Shown: one piece after another, positions 26,402-35,101 of the stretch
How positions within the stretch are numbered: position 1 is the stretch's first letter
How the letters are laid out: each line of letters starts with the position of its first letter
Source: Ruegeria faecimaris
GTDB taxonomy: Bacteria > Pseudomonadota > Alphaproteobacteria > Rhodobacterales > Rhodobacteraceae
Direction: 5' to 3'
Length of the DNA stretch: 64,000 nt
NCBI RefSeq assembly: GCF_900182615.1
Contig: NZ_FXTE01000001.1
Coordinates: 1 to 64,000, forward strand
Translations under genes and position numbers: made by a program
The notes under the pieces: model-generated
Database searches by the model: none
What the model saw: the letters and a program-made list of their open reading frames with translations, nothing else
Told to the model about the DNA's origin: nothing

Positions 26402-27718
26402 ATGCAAGACGCCTCGGCACCCATCACGCACAGGCGCGTGCTTAAAATTGCAGCGCCCATCGTCCTGTCGAATGCCACGGTTCCGATCCTTGGGGCCGTG
26501 GATACTGGCGTAGTCGGGCAGATGGGTCTGGCTGCGCCGATTGGGGCTGTTGGGATGGGGGCCGTGATTCTGGCCTCGATCTACTGGATATTCGGCTTTC
26601 TGAGGATGGGGACCACCGGCCTGGCGGCGCAGGCGCGCGGGGCAGGTGACACTGCAGAAACCGGTGCGCTGCTGATGCGGGGCATATTGCTGGGCAGTGC
26701 GGCAGGTATGGTTTTCATATTGGCCCAGGTCCTTTTGTTCAAAGGGGCTTTTGCCCTTTCCCCCGCCAGCCCCGAGGTTGAGGCGCTGACCCGCGACTAT
26801 TTGCGGATACGCATCTGGGGTGCGCCGGCAACGATTGCGCTGTTCGCCATCACTGGCTGGTTGATTGCGATTGAACGTACGCGTGGGGTCTTTGTCCTGC
26901 AGGTCTGGATGAACGGGCTGAATATTCTGCTGGATCTGTGGTTTGTGCTTGGTCTGGGTTGGGGCGTCGAGGGGGTGGCCATCGCGACGCTCATCGCCGA
27001 GTGGAGCGGGCTGGCACTGGGTCTCTGGCTGTGCCGCAGTGCTTTTACCGGGAATCAATGGCGTGACTGGCCGCGAATTTTTGATCCCACGCGTCTGCGT
27101 CGGATGATGCAGGTGAATGGTGACATCATGGTCCGTTCGGTATTGCTGACCGGCGCCTTTACCACATTCCTCTTCGTCGGGTCGGATCTGGGGGATGTTA
27201 ATCTGGCAGCCAATCAGGTCTTGCTGCAGTTTCTCGAAATTACCGCCTTTGCACTGGATGGGTTCGCCTTTTCCGCCGAAGCACTGGTCGGCGGCGCCAT
27301 TGGCGCGCGGGATCGGCATCAGGTGCGCCGAGCCGCGGCCATGGCTTCGCAATGGGGGGTAGGGGGTGCATTTGTACTTGGTGCGGTTTTCTATCTGGCC
27401 GGGCCAGCGTTGATCGACCTGATGTCAACTGCACCTGAGGTGCGACTAGCCGCACGCGAGTATCTGGTATGGGCGGCGCTGGCGCCGGTGATTGGTGTGG
27501 CAAGCTGGATGTTTGACGGCATCTACATAGGCGCGACCTGGACGCGCGCAATGCGCAATGCGATGATCCATTCGGTTGCGATTTATGTTTTGGCCCTGTT
27601 CATATTGGTGCCTGCGCTCGGCAATCACGGCCTTTGGGCCGCGCTGATGATCTTGAACATCGCGCGTGCCTGCACGCTGGGATGGCGATACCCCAAGCTT
27701 GAGGCTTTGGTCGCCTAA
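26402..27718 (+). CDS. MATE-family efflux transporter
   Basis: A 438-residue, 12-helix inner-membrane exporter of the DinF/NorM type, which couples ion gradients to export of drugs or metabolites. The pseudo-two-fold repeat is visible, with AVDTGVVGQMG in helix 1 and LNIARACTLGW near the C-terminus. It begins 6 bp after the second thioesterase and probably belongs to that operon. It ends in a 4-bp tail overlap with the convergent arsC gene. The exported substrate is unknown. Confidence 0.85.
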   Translation: MQDASAPITHRRVLKIAAPIVLSNATVPILGAVDTGVVGQMGLAAPIGAVGMGAVILASIYWIFGFLRMGTTGLAAQARGAGDTAETGALLMRGILLGSAAGMVFILAQVLLFKGAFALSPASPEVEALTRDYLRIRIWGAPATIALFAITGWLIAIERTRGVFVLQVWMNGLNILLDLWFVLGLGWGVEGVAIATLIAEWSGLALGLWLCRSAFTGNQWRDWPRIFDPTRLRRMMQVNGDIMVRSVLLTGAFTTFLFVGSDLGDVNLAANQVLLQFLEITAFALDGFAFSAEALVGGAIGARDRHQVRRAAAMASQWGVGGAFVLGAVFYLAGPALIDLMSTAPEVRLAAREYLVWAALAPVIGVASWMFDGIYIGATWTRAMRNAMIHSVAIYVLALFILVPALGNHGLWAALMILNIARACTLGWRYPKLEALVA

Positions 27719-28056
27719 AGAAGGTCCAGAAGGGATTCCGTAGGGCGACCAATGGCTGCGTTGTCCCCTTTGATTGCAAGCGGACGCTCGATCAAAATCG
27801 GATGGGCCGCCATTGCTGTGATCAGGTCATCCTGAGCGGTATTCTTGGTTAGGCCCAGTTCCTTGAACAGCTTTTCGCTAGTCCGCATCAGGTCGATGGC
27901 GGGGATATCAAGGCGTGTAAGTACGGCCCGGATTTCGTCTGCCGAGGGCGTATCCTCAAGGTATTTGCGAATTTCGACCTGCGCTCCGTTTTCCTCAAGC
28001 AAAGCGAGCCCTGCGCGAGACTTAGAGCATCTGGGATTGTGCCAGTATTCGATCAT
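27715..28056 (-). CDS. arsC: ArsC/Spx-family arsenate reductase-like protein
   Basis: A 113-residue thioredoxin-fold protein. The catalytic-cysteine loop HNPRCSKSR has Cys10, and the C-terminal [23 protein letters not shown] matches the YfgD/ArsC group of glutaredoxin-dependent reductases. It overlaps pyrD by 4 bp at its start and is last in a four-gene operon. No other arsenic gene is near, so a general redox role is possible. It also overlaps the convergent MATE gene by 4 bp at the 3' end. Confidence 0.8.
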   Translation of the reverse strand: MIEYWHNPRCSKSRAGLALLEENGAQVEIRKYLEDTPSADEIRAVLTRLDIPAIDLMRTSEKLFKELGLTKNTAQDDLITAMAAHPILIERPLAIKGDNAAIGRPTESLLDLL

Positions 28057-29111
28057 ATCCAGTCCTGTCTTTTGCTTCCAACGGCCTGCGCAACGGTTTC
28101 AAACCCGTCGCGCGCCAGCAAGTCATCCAAACCTCGCGCGATTTCCGCCGCAAGTGAGATACCACCGAAAACCATCGCTGTGTAGAATTGCACGGCCGAA
28201 GCACCGGCGCATATCTTGGCATAGGCCTGTTCTGCTGTGCTGATGCCACCAACACCGATCAACGGAATCTGACCGTCGGTCAAATGGCTAAACCGGGCAA
28301 GAACGCGGGTGGATTTTTCGAACAAAGGTGCGCCGGACAGGCCGCCTGCTTCGTCTCTGTGTGCGCTGCGCAACCCATCGCGCGACAAAGTGGTGTTCGA
28401 GGCGATGACCGCATCAACGCCCGATTCATGGGCCACTTCGGCGATATCCCGCAGCTCATCCTCGGTCAGATCGGGGGCGATCTTGAGGAATACTGGTAGA
28501 GGGCGCATTAGGGTGTTTCGGGTTTCGATCACGCCGCTCAACAGAGCGCTCAGCGCCGCTTTGCCTTGCAAATCCCGCAGCTTTTCAGTGTTCGGAGATG
28601 ACACGTTGACCGTAGCGAAATCCAGATGCGCCCCACAATGGGCCAGTACCTTGGCAAAGTCGCCGGGTCGATCATCGCTGTCTTTGTTCGCACCAAGGTT
28701 CAGTCCGATCACCGCATCCCTGGGGCGCGCCGCCAGACGACGGGCCATGGCCTCCATCCCTTCGTTGTTAAAGCCAAAGCGGTTGATGGCAGCCTGGTCT
28801 TCGGTCAGGCGGAATAGGCGCGGCCTGGGATTGCCGGGCTGCGGGCGTGGAGTAACGGCACCGACTTCGATGAACCCAAACCCGGCGCGAGACAGGGGGC
28901 CAAGAACCTCTCCGTTCTTGTCGAACCCTGCGGCCAGACCAACCGGATTGGGCAGATCCAGCCCGGCGATTTTGGTCTGCAAACGCTGTGACGTGACCGG
29001 CCCTGGTGCAGGCGCAAGCCCTGCCTTCAGGGCTTTGATCGACAGGGCATGTGCAGTTTCCGGGTCCAAGCGGTGCAGGGCAGCCAGCCCCAGCTTTTCA
29101 GTCAGTTTCAT
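28053..29111 (-). CDS. pyrD: Dihydroorotate dehydrogenase (quinone), class 2
   Basis: Oxidises dihydroorotate to orotate in pyrimidine synthesis and passes electrons to ubiquinone at the inner membrane. The 352-residue length and the N-terminal amphipathic segment ([24 protein letters not shown]) are typical of class 2. Visible motifs include [21 protein letters not shown] and the FMN-phosphate region [28 protein letters not shown]. The start at 29111 overlaps the DUF1330 stop (ATGA). It is in one operon with DUF952, DUF1330 and arsC genes. Confidence 0.94.
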   Translation of the reverse strand: MKLTEKLGLAALHRLDPETAHALSIKALKAGLAPAPGPVTSQRLQTKIAGLDLPNPVGLAAGFDKNGEVLGPLSRAGFGFIEVGAVTPRPQPGNPRPRLFRLTEDQAAINRFGFNNEGMEAMARRLAARPRDAVIGLNLGANKDSDDRPGDFAKVLAHCGAHLDFATVNVSSPNTEKLRDLQGKAALSALLSGVIETRNTLMRPLPVFLKIAPDLTEDELRDIAEVAHESGVDAVIASNTTLSRDGLRSAHRDEAGGLSGAPLFEKSTRVLARFSHLTDGQIPLIGVGGISTAEQAYAKICAGASAVQFYTAMVFGGISLAAEIARGLDDLLARDGFETVAQAVGSKRQDWI

Positions 29112-29539
29112 CCAAACATTTCTCCGCCTTCGGTCGGCGCGCACCGGATCAGGCGAGAGGTCTTCACCGCAGCCTGACGATGCACGATCGCCTGTTTGTA
29201 ATCAGGGTCGGATATCATTTCCAGAAAGGCATGCGCCGATGGGTAACGCGCGATAAATACCGCGTCCCATGCCTCATCCTTCGGGCCAATCAACGTATTC
29301 TGAAACGCGCCGCGCCAAATGATCTTTGCCCCAAGGCGGGTAATGATCGGCGCGGTTTCGATCCCATAATTTCGATAAGCCTGAGCGCCCGACAGACCGC
29401 TTTTGGCCAGTTCGTGCCCCGATGGATATTCGGCCCGGCTGCGGAACCTCACCAGGTTCAGCATCTCGATCGGGTGGTCACGATCCAGCACCTTGAAGGC
29501 TTCGAACTGGGCGCGATCCGGGTCGATATATTCCGTCAT
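29108..29539 (-). CDS. DUF1330-family protein
   Basis: A 143-residue protein of the dimeric alpha-beta barrel type. Blocks such as [34 protein letters not shown] and [23 protein letters not shown] are characteristic of DUF1330. The family is structurally known but has no agreed function; some members resemble stress-inducible proteins. It overlaps DUF952 and pyrD by 4 bp on each side (ATGA), so it is co-translated with both. No signal peptide. Confidence 0.75.
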   Translation of the reverse strand: MTEYIDPDRAQFEAFKVLDRDHPIEMLNLVRFRSRAEYPSGHELAKSGLSGAQAYRNYGIETAPIITRLGAKIIWRGAFQNTLIGPKDEAWDAVFIARYPSAHAFLEMISDPDYKQAIVHRQAAVKTSRLIRCAPTEGGEMFG

Positions 29540-29874
29540 TTCATGTCGTCCGGGAAGCGATGCGCGTTGCCGTCAAAGGGCAGGGGGCAAGACCAGATAA
29601 TGTCGGTCATACGGATTTGACGGTAGAGATGCGGAAACAGAGCCTCCCCCCGCGAAACCTCCCACTTCAGTTCCTCGCCCATCGCGTCAGCATCGCAGGC
29701 CAACAGCGTCAAACCTTCGGCGCCGGCAAAATGCTTGGCAGCGGTTTCCGCAGCTTGTTCAGCTGTCGAAAAGTGGACAAAACCGTCCGAAACATCAATC
29801 GGAGCACCATCCGTGGCGCCATCGGTCTGCAGCGCCGTCCATTCGTTGGCGCGGAAAATCTTGTAAATCAGCAT
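29536..29874 (-). CDS. DUF952-family protein
   Basis: A 112-residue protein starting MLIYKIFRANEW, with DGFVHFSTAEQAAETAAKHFAG, EELKWEVSRGEALFPHLYR and FDGNAHRFPD typical of DUF952, which resembles ADP-ribosyl-processing folds in some members. Function is undefined. The frame is open further upstream, but the ATG at 29874 matches the family start. First gene of the DUF952-DUF1330-pyrD-arsC operon; divergent from the 5'-nucleotidase across about 107 bp. Confidence 0.75.
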   Translation of the reverse strand: MLIYKIFRANEWTALQTDGATDGAPIDVSDGFVHFSTAEQAAETAAKHFAGAEGLTLLACDADAMGEELKWEVSRGEALFPHLYRQIRMTDIIWSCPLPFDGNAHRFPDDMK

Positions 29875-29981
29875 AGAACGGTCATGCCCCGCGCTGCGGC
29901 TAGATTCAAGCCGGATTTCCCCCTTTGACTCTTTGCTGAAGGCGGCGCAACATCTTGGCAATTAACAAAGGGAGTTAAAAT

Positions 29982-31559
29982 ATGTTCACCCGTTTCCTAG
30001 CCTCGGCTGCTGTGCTGGGTTTGACTGCAGGAATGGCCGCCGCCGAATATAAACTGACCATTCTGCACACCAACGACTTTCATTCGCGTATCGAGCCGAT
30101 CAACAAATATGACAGTGGCTGTAGTTCAGATGACAACGCCGAAGGCAAGTGTTTTGGCGGATCTGCCCGTCTCGTAACAGCAGTGGAAGAAGCCCGCGGA
30201 CGTGCCGAAAACTCGATCCTGGTAGATGGCGGCGATCAGTTTCAGGGCTCGTTGTTCTATACCTATTACAAGGGCAAGGTCGCGGCCGAGTTCATGAACA
30301 AATTGGGCTATAACGCTATGACCGTGGGCAACCACGAATTCGATGATGGCCCGGAAGTCCTGCGCGGCTTTATTGACACGGTTGATTTCCCGGTGCTGAT
30401 GTCGAACGCGGATTTTTCCGGCGAAGAATTGCTGAACGGCAAGATCAAAAAGTCTACAGTGATTGAAGTCGGCGGAGAAAAAGTCGGCCTTGTTGGTCTG
30501 ACGCCGGAAGACACGCATGAACTGGCCTCTCCTGGCCCGAACATCACATTCTCGGACCCGGTTCCCGCGGTTCAGGCCGAAGTGGACAAGCTAACCGCGG
30601 AAGGCGTGAACAAGATCATCGTTCTCAGCCATTCGGGATATGCTGTCGACCAGCGTGTTGCACAGGAAACGACCGGCGTTGACGTAATCGTAGGTGGGCA
30701 TTCCAATACATATTTGTCCAACGTTTCCGACAAGGCTGTTGGTCCCTATCCGACAGTGGTCGATGGCGTGCAGATCATTCAGGCCTATGCCTACGGCAAA
30801 TTCCTGGGCGAGCTGAATGTCACTTTTGATGACGACGGAAATGTTGTCGCGGCGGCTGGTGAGCCGCTGATCATGGACAACAACGTGGCCGAAGATCAGG
30901 CCTCGCTGGACCGTATCGCGGAACTGGCCGCTCCTTTGGACGAAATCCGCAATAAGGTCGTGGCCAGCACGTCTGAGGCGATTGAGGGTGACCGTTCGAT
31001 CTGTCGTGTTCAGGAATGTCAGATGGGCAATTTGGTCGCTGATGCTATGCTTGCGCGGGTTGCTGATCAGGGCGTTCATATCGCGATTGCGAACTCTGGC
31101 GGCTTGCGTGCTTCGATTGACCCTGGCGACGTGACCATGGGTGAAGTTCTGACCGTGCTGCCGTTCCAGAATACGCTTTCAACCTTTGAGATCAGCGGAC
31201 AAGGCATCGTTGACGCGCTTGAAAACGGCGTGAGCCAGGTAGAAGAGGTCAAGGGCCGCTTTCCGCAGGTTGCCGGTCTGACCTTTGTTTGGGACGCATC
31301 GGTGGCACCAAACGAAGGGCGCGTATCAGAGGTCATGGTATCCAACGGCGATGGGCTTACCCCGATTGATCCAGCGGCGACTTATCTTGTCGTTACCAAT
31401 AACTACGTCAGAAATGGCGGTGACGGGTACAGTATGTTCGAAGGTGACGATAAAAATGCCTATGACTTTGGCCCGGATCTGGCGGATGTCACGGCGGAAT
31501 ACCTAGCCGAAAACGCGCCTTACCAGCCTTATCTGGACGGTCGCATCAAGCAAAAGTAA
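29982..31559 (+). CDS. Periplasmic 5'-nucleotidase
   Basis: A 525-residue metallophosphoesterase of the UshA/NutA type that releases phosphate and nucleoside from nucleotides in the periplasm. A signal peptide (residues 1-21, cleavage after AAA) precedes dinuclear-metal motifs: Asp32 and His34 (LHTNDFHSR), Asp85 (GGDQ), Asn117 and His118 (GNHEFDDG), SHSGY and VGGHSNTY. The C-terminal nucleotide-specificity domain contains LPFQNTLSTFEISGQGIVDALENG. It has a good ribosome binding site (GGGAG) and its own terminator. The released nucleosides could feed the salvage operon at 9.3-13.8 kb. Confidence 0.92.
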   Translation: MFTRFLASAAVLGLTAGMAAAEYKLTILHTNDFHSRIEPINKYDSGCSSDDNAEGKCFGGSARLVTAVEEARGRAENSILVDGGDQFQGSLFYTYYKGKVAAEFMNKLGYNAMTVGNHEFDDGPEVLRGFIDTVDFPVLMSNADFSGEELLNGKIKKSTVIEVGGEKVGLVGLTPEDTHELASPGPNITFSDPVPAVQAEVDKLTAEGVNKIIVLSHSGYAVDQRVAQETTGVDVIVGGHSNTYLSNVSDKAVGPYPTVVDGVQIIQAYAYGKFLGELNVTFDDDGNVVAAAGEPLIMDNNVAEDQASLDRIAELAAPLDEIRNKVVASTSEAIEGDRSICRVQECQMGNLVADAMLARVADQGVHIAIANSGGLRASIDPGDVTMGEVLTVLPFQNTLSTFEISGQGIVDALENGVSQVEEVKGRFPQVAGLTFVWDASVAPNEGRVSEVMVSNGDGLTPIDPAATYLVVTNNYVRNGGDGYSMFEGDDKNAYDFGPDLADVTAEYLAENAPYQPYLDGRIKQK

Positions 31560-31580
31560 GGCGACCAGAGCGAAACGAAA

Positions 31581-31606
31581 AGGGCCGCACCTTGGGATGC
31601 GGCCCT
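31581..31606. terminator. Bidirectional terminator
   Basis: AGGGCCGCA (31581-31589) pairs with TGCGGCCCT (31598-31606), 9 bp with an 8-nt loop, between the convergent 5'-nucleotidase and TPR-sulfotransferase. ATTTCATT follows on the plus side and TTTTCGTTT on the minus side, so it can serve both genes. Confidence 0.75.
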
Positions 31607-31624
31607 ATTTCATTCAGCTAACCT

Positions 31625-33283
31625 TCAGCCTTGATCAATGTCGTATTCCGGCCAAAGCCCTGTATCAAAACCCGCAAGCATGGGCTGGATATGTTCCGAC
31701 ACAGATCGCCATCCCCCAATGGATTTGGTTGAGATTTTGTTGCGAACCTGGTCGATACTGGCAGTCCGGACCTGTTTGGTATTCTCTTCCGGATGCATCA
31801 TCGTCTCGGTCCATTCGAGGTCGCAGAAAGCGGCGACCTGCTTGCTATAGGTTTCGGGGTCCGCGACAAGCTTTTCATATGGAACGGTCAGGATCTTGTC
31901 GCCAAAAACAGCATCCCAATGCGCCATATAGCGACGATACAGGTTGGCAGAATGGGCAATGGTCTCAAGATTCGAGGCATAGTTCATGCCACCCGCAGGG
32001 AACCGGCGGATCCATTTCGAAAGACCAACATCGCGCGGATCACGCAGCATGTTTATTATCTTGGCGTTTGGGAATGCCGACAACAGGAAGCCGACCCGCT
32101 GAAAATTGTGGGGCATCTTGTCAACAAAAGCGGTCGAGCCATCGGGGATCGGCGGCATCAACTCTCGGAACTCTTTGGCATATTTCGCTGCGGCAGTGGA
32201 ATCGAAGGTCTTGCGATGTTGTGCATAGTCGCGCGAAAGATCGGCCCCAACCGTCAGTTCGCCGCAGCCAGCAATGTCTGGCGCTGAGCTCAGCATCATT
32301 TCCATGAGCGTTGTGCCAGAGCGCGGCTGGCCCAGAACGAAGATCGGAACCGGCTGATCGGTTTGTTCGGACCAAGGAACTCTTCCCCCTACAGGGAACA
32401 GGCCAGTGATACGTTCGAACTTCTGTTCTTCCGCCTCTAAATCATAGGGTTTGACATTGTGTTGGATGGCATTGGCACGTGCAAATTGCGGCAGTGCTGC
32501 GCCAAGGCTATCGGCTTTTTGGATCAGGTGGGCCTTGGCAAATTCCAGTTCCGACAGCTCGTGTACGCTTTCGGATATCGCTGCTTCTACCGCCTCCATC
32601 AGTTTCGGGGCGTCCTCTTTGCTGGACATTGTCGAAAGCTGAAGAAGGGTGGCAACATGGAAAGGTTCTTTGGCGTAGATGCCCTGCAGAATATTGGCGC
32701 ATCCCTTTTTGTCGCCACTCTGGTGCAGATTTACGGCTTTTTGAAAGGCTATCTTTTCGTTTTCCGGATCCAGTTCATACGCTTTGGAAATATCGCGCGA
32801 GTTGTGCTCGACATAACCAATACGGCCATACGCGCGTGCGCGGGTGGACAATAGGTTGACACTCTCAGGGTCGCTTTGAAGCTTTTTGGTCACGTGTTCG
32901 ATGATCAGACGCCAGTTCTTACCTTTCAGGGTGATCTCATCGATGACCCGGTTCAGTTCCTTGCTGGCTGGGAACTTTTCGACCTTGAGTTCGGCGTACT
33001 CCAAGGCTTTGGCAATCTGACCGGTCTGCATAAGGGCATTCGCCAGGTTCTCGGCGAACTGTGGGTCATCGGGTTTCATCCGCGCGGCTTCGACAAAATG
33101 CGGGATCGACCTTTTATACTGTTTCATCTCGGTCAGAACAAAACCGGAAATGGCATGAAAATCCGAGTCGGTCGGAAACTTTTTTACGCCAAGTTGAGCC
33201 TTTTTCAGCGCAGCCTGGAATTTGCCTTCTTCCAGCGCTGCGACAGCTTTGACTTTTAAGGTTTTCGCCGTTTGATTTTGCAT
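31625..33283 (-). CDS. TPR-repeat sulfotransferase
   Basis: A 552-residue soluble protein. An N-terminal helical region of about 250 residues with several TPR-like units (ALEEGKFQAALKKAQLGVKKFP, then pairs near 60, 100 and 165) precedes a sulfotransferase domain with a PAPS-binding 5' loop LGQPRSGTTLMEMML and a DPRDVGLSKW segment. The frame extends upstream, but the ATG at 33283 follows GGGG and is chosen. TPR plus sulfotransferase fusions are common in alphaproteobacteria; the acceptor is unknown. It is divergent from the SRAP gene. Confidence 0.78.
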   Translation of the reverse strand: MQNQTAKTLKVKAVAALEEGKFQAALKKAQLGVKKFPTDSDFHAISGFVLTEMKQYKRSIPHFVEAARMKPDDPQFAENLANALMQTGQIAKALEYAELKVEKFPASKELNRVIDEITLKGKNWRLIIEHVTKKLQSDPESVNLLSTRARAYGRIGYVEHNSRDISKAYELDPENEKIAFQKAVNLHQSGDKKGCANILQGIYAKEPFHVATLLQLSTMSSKEDAPKLMEAVEAAISESVHELSELEFAKAHLIQKADSLGAALPQFARANAIQHNVKPYDLEAEEQKFERITGLFPVGGRVPWSEQTDQPVPIFVLGQPRSGTTLMEMMLSSAPDIAGCGELTVGADLSRDYAQHRKTFDSTAAAKYAKEFRELMPPIPDGSTAFVDKMPHNFQRVGFLLSAFPNAKIINMLRDPRDVGLSKWIRRFPAGGMNYASNLETIAHSANLYRRYMAHWDAVFGDKILTVPYEKLVADPETYSKQVAAFCDLEWTETMMHPEENTKQVRTASIDQVRNKISTKSIGGWRSVSEHIQPMLAGFDTGLWPEYDIDQG

Positions 33284-33338
33284 ATGACCCCGTGAGAACC
33301 TGTGCCTGTAGAAAACGATTGTTGAAAGTTCATTACCT

Positions 33339-34004
33339 ATGTGCGGACGGTTTGCAATAACCCTTCCAAATGATGCCATGGCCCAGTTGTTTTCTGCGCG
33401 CCCGGCCAATGCTCTGCCTGTTGTCCCGAATTTCAACGTTTGTCCGACATGTCAGGTGCATGTGGTCAGGGCAGGCGAAACCGGGCGTCAGTTGGATGCC
33501 TTGCGTTGGGGGTTTTTACCACACTGGTACAAGTCCAAAACCGCTGGACCATTGTTGATCAATGCCCGCGCCGAAACGCTAGCTGAAAAACCGGCTTTCA
33601 GGGCGGCCTGCAGAGAACGCAGATGTCTGATCGTTGCCAGCGGGTTTTATGAATGGACCAAAACCGAGAGCGGAGACCGGCTGCCCTGGTATATTTTCAG
33701 AAAAGACGGGGCCCCGATTGCTTTTGGCGGGGTATGGCAAGATTGGGGACCCGAGGGCGACCAGAAGGGAACATGCGCTATCGTTACGACACCAGCGAAC
33801 CGCAATCTGGGCAGAATTCATCACCGCATGCCCTTGATTGTTGAACCCGAAAACTGGCCTTTCTGGTTGGGTGAAGTGGGCAAAGGGGCTGCGCGGCTGC
33901 TGTCTCCGGGGCAGGAAGATATTCTTGGCTTTCATCGTGTCGATCCGAGCGTCAATTCCAATCGGGCCAGTGGACCGACGCTTGTCGATCCCATCGCAGG
34001 TTGA
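33339..34004 (+). CDS. SOS-response-associated peptidase / abasic-site crosslink protein
   Basis: A 221-residue SRAP (YedK/HMCES) protein that forms a thiazolidine crosslink with abasic sites in single-stranded DNA. The initiator Met is followed directly by the catalytic Cys2 (MCGRF), and the active-site residues are visible in NARAET, GFYEW and HHRMP. The start is unambiguous because Cys must be residue 2. No clear LexA box was found in the 55-bp upstream gap. It is divergent from the TPR-sulfotransferase and 44 bp upstream of mnmH, with no evident functional connection. Confidence 0.9.
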   Translation: MCGRFAITLPNDAMAQLFSARPANALPVVPNFNVCPTCQVHVVRAGETGRQLDALRWGFLPHWYKSKTAGPLLINARAETLAEKPAFRAACRERRCLIVASGFYEWTKTESGDRLPWYIFRKDGAPIAFGGVWQDWGPEGDQKGTCAIVTTPANRNLGRIHHRMPLIVEPENWPFWLGEVGKGAARLLSPGQEDILGFHRVDPSVNSNRASGPTLVDPIAG

Positions 34005-34048
34005 CACCGTGCCTTTCCATCCGGTTCAACGCGGGTTAGATCGTTGAC

Positions 34049-35101
34049 ATGGTTCTGAAAATCACCAGCCTTCAGCAGTTATACGCGCATGAGTTCGACA
34101 CAACCATAGACGTGCGCAGCCCGGCTGAATTTGCCGAGGATCATTTGCCCGGATCTATCAACCTGCCAGTTCTGGATAACGACGAACGGGCGCGCGTCGG
34201 GACGATTTATGTCCAGGAAAGCCCGTTTCTGGCCCGCAAGCTGGGGGCGGCTCTGGTTTTCAGGAATGCGGCCAACCACATTGAACACAGCCTGTCCCAT
34301 CACGAAGGGGGGTGGAAACCCCTTGTATATTGCTGGCGCGGTGGGCAGAGATCTGGTTCGTTTACCTGGATGCTACAACAGATTGGCTGGCGGGCCGAAG
34401 TTGTCGAGGGCGGCTATCGGGCTTATCGCCGCTTGGTGAGCCGGTATCTGTATGACGATCCGTTGCTGTTTCAATTCGTCCTTCTGGATGGGTATACGGG
34501 CACAGCAAAGACCGAACTGCTTACACACATTCAGGAACGTGGTGTCCAGGTTCTGGATCTCGAAGGGCTTGCCAATCACCGGGGGTCGTTGCTGGGGGCA
34601 ATGCCGGGCGGACAACCCAGTCAAAAGGCATTCGAATCCGCGCTGGCCGCAGAACTTTGTGGTTTTGATCCCACCCGTCCCGTCGTAGTCGAAGCGGAAT
34701 CGTCCAAAATCGGCTCTTTGATCCTGCCGCCGAGGCTGTGGTCCGCCATGTGTGCGGCCGTGCGTATTCAGATTGATGCCCCGATAGAAGCGCGCGCGGA
34801 ATATCTGGTCTCGGCATATGACGATGTCCTCAGCGATGCCGAGCGGTTGAAAGATCTCCTGTCGCCGCTGAGGTCTCACCGTGGGCATGAGGTGGTGGAT
34901 GGGTGGTTTGCGCTGATTGATGGGGATAACAAGTTGGCCCTTACACGGTCACTTATGGAACAGCATTACGACCCGGCTTATGCCAAGTCGGCGCGCGTAC
35001 ACAGCGCCGAAATTGTAGCCTCGATCCAGGTGCCCTCGCTGGCAAGTACCGGTCTGAAAGAGGTCGCTGTGCGGGTCGAACAGGTCCTGGATCAGCTCTG
35101 A
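34049..35101 (+). CDS. mnmH: tRNA 2-selenouridine synthase
   Basis: Replaces sulfur with selenium at the wobble 2-thiouridine of Lys, Glu and Gln tRNAs, using selenophosphate. The 350-residue protein has an N-terminal rhodanese domain (IDVRSPAEF, active-site Cys in YCWRGGQRSGS) and a C-terminal P-loop domain (LLDGYTGTAKTELL, Walker A-like). The ribosome binding site is weak. Its 3' end overlaps the convergent selD, which makes its selenium donor, by 10 bp. The pair indicates that this organism uses selenium in tRNA. Confidence 0.92.
   Translation: MVLKITSLQQLYAHEFDTTIDVRSPAEFAEDHLPGSINLPVLDNDERARVGTIYVQESPFLARKLGAALVFRNAANHIEHSLSHHEGGWKPLVYCWRGGQRSGSFTWMLQQIGWRAEVVEGGYRAYRRLVSRYLYDDPLLFQFVLLDGYTGTAKTELLTHIQERGVQVLDLEGLANHRGSLLGAMPGGQPSQKAFESALAAELCGFDPTRPVVVEAESSKIGSLILPPRLWSAMCAAVRIQIDAPIEARAEYLVSAYDDVLSDAERLKDLLSPLRSHRGHEVVDGWFALIDGDNKLALTRSLMEQHYDPAYAKSARVHSAEIVASIQVPSLASTGLKEVAVRVEQVLDQL

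Noticed and set aside
33284-33338. Possible LexA box upstream of the SRAP gene
   Set aside because: Closest matches to the alphaproteobacterial GTTC-N7-GTTC or GAAC-N7-GAAC have two or more mismatches, so SOS control is not supported here.
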